Source: Halomonas sp. SpR1 (GTDB lineage: Bacteria; Pseudomonadota; Gammaproteobacteria; Pseudomonadales; Halomonadaceae). Taken from it: 64,000 nt of DNA. Location: contig NZ_JAUAMB010000014.1 of the NCBI RefSeq assembly GCF_031010175.1, positions 56,217 through 120,216 of the forward strand, read 5' to 3'. Below, piece after piece: positions 59,530 to 64,000 of the stretch (positions within the stretch are counted from its first letter, which is position 1; the number at the start of each line of letters is the position of its first letter). The notes below the pieces were generated by a model that was not told the origin of the DNA, did no database searches, and saw nothing but the letters and a program-made list of their open reading frames with translations. The translations under genes were made by a program, and so were the position numbers.

Positions 59530-60450
59530 GTGTCCGTTACTCTGCTAATAGAGCAACTTCTCAACGGCGTGCAGCTCGGCACCATGCTGTTTTTGATGGC
59601 CAGCGGCCTTACCCTGGTATTCGGGGTAATGGGTTTAATCAACCTGGCCCACGGCTCTTTTTATATGGTCGGGGCCTACGCCACCGCCGCTGTGACGGCC
59701 TCAACAGGCTCTTTTTTAATCGGCCTTGGAGCTGGCATGGCGGCCGCCGCGATGGTTGGCGCCTTGGTGGAGCTACTGGTGATTCGCCGGCTTTATCACC
59801 GCCCCCACCTTGATCAGGTGTTGGCGACCTTTGCGCTTATTTTGATTTTTTCTGAAGGCACGCGTTGGATCTTTGGCTCGTCGCCCATGCGGCTTAGCCC
59901 GCCTTCCTGGTTAACCGGGTTTGTTACGCTGCCCGGCGATACCCGCTACCCCATCTACCGGTTAATGCTGATTGGCGTGGGGATCGTTATTTCTATCGCA
60001 CTTTACTTTTTGATCTCCAAAACTCGCTTGGGCATGCGTATTCGTGCGGGTGAGAGCGACCGCGAAATGATTGGCGCGCTGGGGGTGAATATTTCCAAGC
60101 TTTATACCGTCGTGTTCGCCTTGGGCGCGGGTCTGGCAGGCTTGGCCGGTGCGTTGGTGGGGGCGCTGCAATCGGTTCAGGTGGGAATGGGCGAGCCGGT
60201 GCTGATTTTGGCCTTCGTAGTAATCGTCATTGGCGGAATTGGCTCCATTAAAGGCGCGCTACTGGGTGCCTTGTTGGTGGGCGTGGTCGATACATTGGGG
60301 CGGGTTTATTTGCCTATTTTCTTCCGCGCCTTTATGCCGCCCTCAGAGGCGACCGGGGTCGGCGCGGCGCTGGCCGCAATGCTGATCTATATCCTCATGG
60401 CCGTTATTCTCGCCTTCAAGCCTAAGGGACTGTTCTCTGCCCATGACTAA
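59530..60450 (+). CDS. ABC permease, LivH type
   Basis: 306-aa inner-membrane protein with about eight hydrophobic helices; LLNGVQLGTMLFLMASGLTLVFGVMGLINLAHGSFYM is the family start. The GTG at 59530 is placed eight bases after TAAGGA; an ATG nine bases earlier is too close to that site. It overlaps the LivM-type gene by 8 bases. Confidence 0.88.
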   Translation: MSVTLLIEQLLNGVQLGTMLFLMASGLTLVFGVMGLINLAHGSFYMVGAYATAAVTASTGSFLIGLGAGMAAAAMVGALVELLVIRRLYHRPHLDQVLATFALILIFSEGTRWIFGSSPMRLSPPSWLTGFVTLPGDTRYPIYRLMLIGVGIVISIALYFLISKTRLGMRIRAGESDREMIGALGVNISKLYTVVFALGAGLAGLAGALVGALQSVQVGMGEPVLILAFVVIVIGGIGSIKGALLGALLVGVVDTLGRVYLPIFFRAFMPPSEATGVGAALAAMLIYILMAVILAFKPKGLFSAHD

Positions 60451-61507
60451 TAACACTTCCCTGACTAATGGTGCCTCACAAGCCAGCACCGCCGATACTG
60501 CACTTGCGCCCAAAACTGGCAGCCACTTTGACCGCAAAGGCCTGGTGCAGATGGCACTGCTCGGCCTGCTGCTATTGGTGCCGGTAGCGGCTTACCTCCT
60601 GGGCCATATCTACTACGTCAATCTGGCCTCACGGATGACGATCATTGCCATGGCCGCTGTGGGCCTTAATCTGGCGATAGGCTATGGGGGCATGGTGAGT
60701 TTTGGCCATGCCGCCTATTTCGGCTTGGGTGGCTACGTTGCGGGCATCAGCGCCTACCATGCGTTTGATTACTCGCCGTTTATGACCTGGCCTTTCAGCG
60801 TTCCGGGTAGCGATAGCCTGCTGGTGGTGTGGCTGGTGGCTGCCCTGCTGTGTGCGCTTTTGGCGCTGGTGATCGGCGCTATATCGCTGCGTACCACGGG
60901 GGTGTACTTCATTATGATCACCCTCGCCTTTGCCCAGATGATTTACTACTTTGCCAACTCCTGGCCAACCTATGGCGGCGAGGATGGCCTACCCATTTAT
61001 ATACGTAACACCCTTCCCCTGTTCGATAGCAGCAATGCATTAACCTATTTCCTGATCTGCTTCACCGGGCTGGTATTGGCGATGGCGATCACCTCACGGC
61101 TGATGAAATCCCGCTTTGGCGCCGCCCTCACCATGGCGCGGCTTAACGATGTGCGTTTGGCCACCGCGGGTATAAGCCCCTACCCCATTCGCCTGGTGGC
61201 GTTTGTGATTTCTGCAGCGATCACCGGCCTTGCCGGGGCGCTCTATGCGGATCTAAATGGTTTTGTTAGCCCCAACATGCTCAGTTGGCACTTCTCCGGT
61301 GAACTGATGGTGATTGTGATTCTAGGCGGCGTAGGCCGCCTTTATGGCCCCCTGGCCGGTGCGGTGCTGTTTATAATGATGGAGACTTTTCTCGGAGGCG
61401 TTACCCAGTATTGGCAGCTGTTCCTGGGGTTAGTGCTACTTGGGGTCGTGCTGTTTGCCAAACACGGCGTGATGGGTTGGTTGGCCGGGAGGGAGCGAAA
61501 TGAGTAA
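60443..61507 (+). CDS. ABC permease, LivM type
   Basis: 354 aa; a hydrophilic N-terminal 30 residues precede about ten membrane helices. AVGLNLAIGYGGMVSFGHAAYFGLGGY and GGVGRLYGPLAGAV are diagnostic. It forms the heterodimeric channel with the LivH-type subunit. Both ends overlap neighbouring genes by 8 bases. Confidence 0.9.
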   Translation: MTNNTSLTNGASQASTADTALAPKTGSHFDRKGLVQMALLGLLLLVPVAAYLLGHIYYVNLASRMTIIAMAAVGLNLAIGYGGMVSFGHAAYFGLGGYVAGISAYHAFDYSPFMTWPFSVPGSDSLLVVWLVAALLCALLALVIGAISLRTTGVYFIMITLAFAQMIYYFANSWPTYGGEDGLPIYIRNTLPLFDSSNALTYFLICFTGLVLAMAITSRLMKSRFGAALTMARLNDVRLATAGISPYPIRLVAFVISAAITGLAGALYADLNGFVSPNMLSWHFSGELMVIVILGGVGRLYGPLAGAVLFIMMETFLGGVTQYWQLFLGLVLLGVVLFAKHGVMGWLAGRERNE

Positions 61508-62252
61508 TGCCGTTCTTTCGCTACAAAACCTGAATAAACACTTTGGCGCGCTGCAGGCGACCAGCGATGTTTCACTGGATCTTAAGCCAGGGGAAATTCA
61601 CGCCCTGATTGGCCCCAATGGGGCGGGCAAATCGACCTTGATCGGCCAAATTGCCGGCAATATACGCCCTGATGAGGGCCGCGTTTTTCTAGCGGACACC
61701 GAAATCACCGGCATGAGCATTGCCCAGCGCGCCCGCATGGGGCTGGGGCGTAGTTTTCAGGTCTCCTCGCTGGCTGAACCATTATCGGTGATGCGCAATG
61801 TGATGATGGGCGTTCAAGCGCTGCAGAGTCATAGTTTTCGCTTCTGGAAACCCGTCGACCGGGATCGGCAGTTGCTTGAACCTGCTTATGAGGCGCTGGA
61901 GCGGATGCAGCTTAGCCACCGCGCCTGGACGCCGGTATTTGAGCTTTCCCATGGTGAACGCCGTCAAGTAGAAGTGGCCTGCGCCCTGGCACTCAAGCCC
62001 CGCGCGCTGTTACTTGATGAACCCATGGCAGGTCTGGGCCCGGAAGGCTCAGCGAAACTGACCGAGCTGCTTGAAGCGCTAAAGTTGGAAGTGCCCATTC
62101 TGCTGATCGAGCACGATATGGAAGCGGTATTTCGGCTTGCTGATCGTATCTCGGTGCTGGTCTCTGGCAGCGTTATCGCCCACGGCGATAGCCAAGCCAT
62201 TAGGCAGGATCCGCGCGTCCGTGAAGCCTACCTGGGGGATTCTGATGCTTAA
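61500..62252 (+). CDS. ABC ATPase, LivG type
   Basis: 250 aa; Walker A GPNGAGKST, Q-loop region GRSFQVSSL, signature LSHGERRQ and Walker B LLLDEPMAGLGPE. Cytoplasmic energising subunit of the aromatic-acid importer. Confidence 0.92.
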   Translation: MSNAVLSLQNLNKHFGALQATSDVSLDLKPGEIHALIGPNGAGKSTLIGQIAGNIRPDEGRVFLADTEITGMSIAQRARMGLGRSFQVSSLAEPLSVMRNVMMGVQALQSHSFRFWKPVDRDRQLLEPAYEALERMQLSHRAWTPVFELSHGERRQVEVACALALKPRALLLDEPMAGLGPEGSAKLTELLEALKLEVPILLIEHDMEAVFRLADRISVLVSGSVIAHGDSQAIRQDPRVREAYLGDSDA

Positions 62253-62925
62253 GGTTGCTGACATTGAAACGTTTTATGGCCCCTCCCAGGCGCTATTTGG
62301 CGTCAATCTTGAAGTGAACGCTGGGGAAATGGTGGCGTTGATGGGCCGCAATGGTATGGGTAAAACCACCACCATTCGCTCGATATTTGGTCTGACTCAA
62401 GCTCGCCGCGGCACTATTGAATTTGAATCTCAAGACATACGCCGCTTGCCCGCTTACCGCATCGCCAAGGCGGGCTTGGGCTTAGTGCCTGAGGGTCGCC
62501 GCTGCTTTCCCAATTTATCCGTACGCGAAAACCTGCTGGTCACCGCTCGCCCCGGCGAGTGGACACTGGAGAAAGTAGAAACGCTGTTTCCGCGTTTGGA
62601 GGAGCGTCGGGTGCAAATGGCCAAGACTCTCTCCGGCGGTGAGCAGCAGATGCTGGCCATTGGCCGTGCGTTGATGACCAACCCACGCTTGCTGGTGCTC
62701 GATGAAGCCACCGAAGGGTTAGCGCCGGTGATTCGTCAGGAGATTTGGCGGGCGATTCGGCTGCTTAAGGAGCAAGGCCAGGCGACGCTGTTGGTGGATA
62801 AGTCGTTAAGCGAAATCCTGCCCATCGCTGACCGCTGCACCATTTTAGAGAAAGGCAGCACGGTGTGGGACGGCAAGCCTGCCGCACTGGACAGTTCGGT
62901 GCGTGATCGTTATTTGGGTGTGTAG
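62245..62925 (+). CDS. ABC ATPase, LivF type
   Basis: 226 aa from the ATG at 62245 (GGGGGAT upstream), inside the end of the LivG-type gene by 8 bases; longer upstream starts only read through that gene. Walker A GRNGMGKTTT, signature LSGGEQQM, Walker B LLVLDEATEGLAP. Completes the five-gene importer. Confidence 0.92.
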   Translation: MLKVADIETFYGPSQALFGVNLEVNAGEMVALMGRNGMGKTTTIRSIFGLTQARRGTIEFESQDIRRLPAYRIAKAGLGLVPEGRRCFPNLSVRENLLVTARPGEWTLEKVETLFPRLEERRVQMAKTLSGGEQQMLAIGRALMTNPRLLVLDEATEGLAPVIRQEIWRAIRLLKEQGQATLLVDKSLSEILPIADRCTILEKGSTVWDGKPAALDSSVRDRYLGV

Positions 62926-62951
62926 TTGAGAATAAACAGGGGGAAATAATA

Positions 62952-63359
62952 ATGGCGTTTACCACGCAGCGGAAGGTGCGTTTTCAGCACTGTGATCCGG
63001 CAGGTATTGTGTTTTATCCCCGCTATTTCGAGATGATTAACTCCGTGGTGGAGGATTGGTTTGAGGAGGTTGTGCACCACGACTTTAACCAACTACATGT
63101 GGAAACCGGTACAGGCGTGCCCACGGCCGCCATCGACACCCAGTTTCACGCGCCTAGCCGGTTGGGCGAACGGCTGACCTTTGAATTAAGGGTTCAGTCT
63201 ATGGGGCGTAGCAGTTTAACGCTGCAGATTATCGCTTATTGCGGAGAGCAAAAGCGCTTAACCAGCGATTCAACCCTGGTATTTGTGGATTTAAGTAGCG
63301 GTAAGCCGATGCCATGGACAGAGGCAATACGCCAGCATATTACCGTTGATAACCTATAA
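62952..63359 (+). CDS. Hot-dog-fold acyl-CoA thioesterase
   Basis: 135 aa; QHCDPAGIVFYPRYFEMIN with Asp15 is the 4-hydroxybenzoyl-CoA thioesterase signature. A role in releasing dead-end aryl-CoA esters and recovering CoA is common in CoA-dependent aromatic pathways. AGGGGGAA precedes the start. Confidence 0.87.
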   Translation: MAFTTQRKVRFQHCDPAGIVFYPRYFEMINSVVEDWFEEVVHHDFNQLHVETGTGVPTAAIDTQFHAPSRLGERLTFELRVQSMGRSSLTLQIIAYCGEQKRLTSDSTLVFVDLSSGKPMPWTEAIRQHITVDNL

Positions 63360-63370
63360 GGATAGCCATA

Positions 63371-63784
63371 ATGAGTGACGCCACCTTTCATCAGCTTCTT
63401 CACCCTTCCCATTGGAAACCGGCCATCGGCTACGCTAACGGCGTGCTTGCTTCCGGCCAGACGGTTTTTGTCGGCGGTCAGATTGGCTGGAATGCCGATC
63501 AGGTATTTGAAAGCGATGATTTCGTCGTTCAAGTGAACCAAGCGCTACAAAACATCGTGGCGATTTTAAAAGAGGCGGACGCAGGCCCGGAACATATCGT
63601 TCGGTTAACCTGGTATGTGACGGACAAGCGGGAGTATCTGGCCCGGCTTAAAGAAGTGGGCGGCGCTTATCGCGAGGTGCTGGGCAAGCATTTCCCGGCG
63701 ATGACCATGGTGCAGGTGGCGGGACTTGTGGAAGATCAGGCCAAGGTGGAAATCGAAGCAACGGCGGTTATTCCTGCGGTATAA
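63371..63784 (+). CDS. RidA family protein
   Basis: 137 aa with the RidA fold (VFVGGQIGWNADQ, VVQVNQALQNIVAILKEADAGPEHIVRLTWYVTD, MTMVQVAGL, VEIEATAVI). RidA proteins hydrolyse reactive enamines and imines to keto compounds and ammonia. The product of the ACMR reaction is itself a ring enamine, so a dedicated deaminase here would make sense. This is an inference from context; the catalytic arginine position appears changed or shifted and should be aligned. Confidence 0.85.
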   Translation: MSDATFHQLLHPSHWKPAIGYANGVLASGQTVFVGGQIGWNADQVFESDDFVVQVNQALQNIVAILKEADAGPEHIVRLTWYVTDKREYLARLKEVGGAYREVLGKHFPAMTMVQVAGLVEDQAKVEIEATAVIPAV

Positions 63785-63822
63785 AATTGCTTGCTGAGAG
63801 ATAACACTAAGCACAAGAACGG

Positions 63823-63878
63823 AATAGCCTGTAGCGGGGGTCTTTCGCCATGGATGGCGAAAGTAGCGCCCAGGGATG
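63823..63878 (+). repeat. Partial copy of the 91-bp repeat, interrupted by an insertion sequence
   Basis: GTAGCGGGGGTCTTTCGCC, hairpin CTTTCGCCA/TGGCGAAAG, then AGTAGCGCCCAGGGATG matches the left two-thirds of the element at 56429-56519. After GGATG the match ends abruptly and the left end of the IS110-type element begins. Confidence 0.75.
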
Positions 63879-64000
63879 ATGAGATGGTCTCCTCCCCCCC
63901 ATTGTCGGCGTCAAAATGCGCCAGAATGAAAGTGTCACTTCATTCAAGACGGGAGAAGACCATGAACAAGTATAGGGTGATTGGCGTGGATCTCGCAAAA
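63879..64000 (+). mobile_element. Left end of an IS110-family insertion sequence
   Basis: About 83 non-coding bases separate the repeat junction from the transposase ATG. They contain ATGGTCTCCTCCC at 63884-63896, facing an inverted near-copy at 63951-63963 (12 of 13), and a hairpin at 63924-63945 (GAATGAA...TTCATTC). The element runs off the window. In this family a non-coding end can encode the bridge RNA that directs recombination; such a short left end would fit better with that RNA being at the other side. Confidence 0.6.
63962..64000 (+). CDS. IS110-family transposase, N-terminal fragment
   Basis: Thirteen codons are visible: MNKYRVIGVDLAK. IGVDLAK with Asp10 is the first catalytic Asp of the RuvC-like DEDD domain of IS110-family recombinases. 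GGGAGAAG lies seven bases upstream of the ATG as a ribosome binding site. The rest is outside the window, so integrity cannot be judged. Confidence 0.7.
   Translation, partial: MNKYRVIGVDLAK

Overview
The window looks like chromosome of a halophilic gammaproteobacterium, most probably Halomonadaceae (Halomonas and relatives). This rests on the gene content (KpsMTED-type export genes, two tandem major porins, rppH-ptsP, thyA-folA, rsd), on acidic proteins and on a repeat-rich, moderately GC-rich chromosome. The genus is inferred from protein style, not proven by a marker gene.

Layout. Positions 98-5421 hold glmM, cysQ and glmS on the minus strand. Positions 5575-30254 are one minus-strand surface-polysaccharide locus. 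It starts at an ops (RfaH-recruitment) motif at 30241-30254 and runs through a lipoprotein, the KpsD/KpsM/KpsE/KpsT-type exporter, a beta-CASP RNase, dTDP-rhamnose synthesis (rfbB, rfbD, rfbA, rfbC), two coiled-coil proteins and a three-domain glycosyltransferase. A UDP-diacetamido-uronic acid module (WbpO-like, WbpB, WbpE, WbpD) follows, then a methyltransferase, a second glycosyltransferase and a small coiled-coil protein. The 5575-15003 part is visibly AT-rich and looks horizontally acquired. Positions 30506-50434 are mostly core genes: two porins, a ProQ/FinO-domain protein, folA-thyA, lgt, a receiver protein without an ATPase domain, a TANGO2-like protein, ptsP-rppH, a HAD hydrolase, a DUF4160/DUF2442 pair, mdh, an RND pump and rsd.

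Positions 50848-63784 (plus strand) form a catabolic operon. It encodes the bifunctional FAD monooxygenase/OYE-type reductase characteristic of the aerobic 2-aminobenzoyl-CoA (anthranilate) route, an SDR, a MarR regulator, an enoyl-CoA hydratase, an acyl-CoA dehydrogenase, an aryl-CoA ligase, a complete branched-chain-type ABC importer, a hot-dog thioesterase and a RidA protein. The window ends inside an IS110-family transposase gene whose left end appears to sit in a copy of a palindromic repeat.

The most unusual feature is two dispersed repeat families with no protein of their own. One is a heptanucleotide array (GTGAATC and variants). It lies between genes and also inside genes: it encodes part of RfbD, the N-terminus of RfbA and the last codons of the RNase. 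The other is a multi-branched palindromic element of about 147 bp that sits at gene 3' ends. It occurs as full copies, half copies and a tandem array with an exact 231-bp period, and it supplies the stop codon of rfbB.
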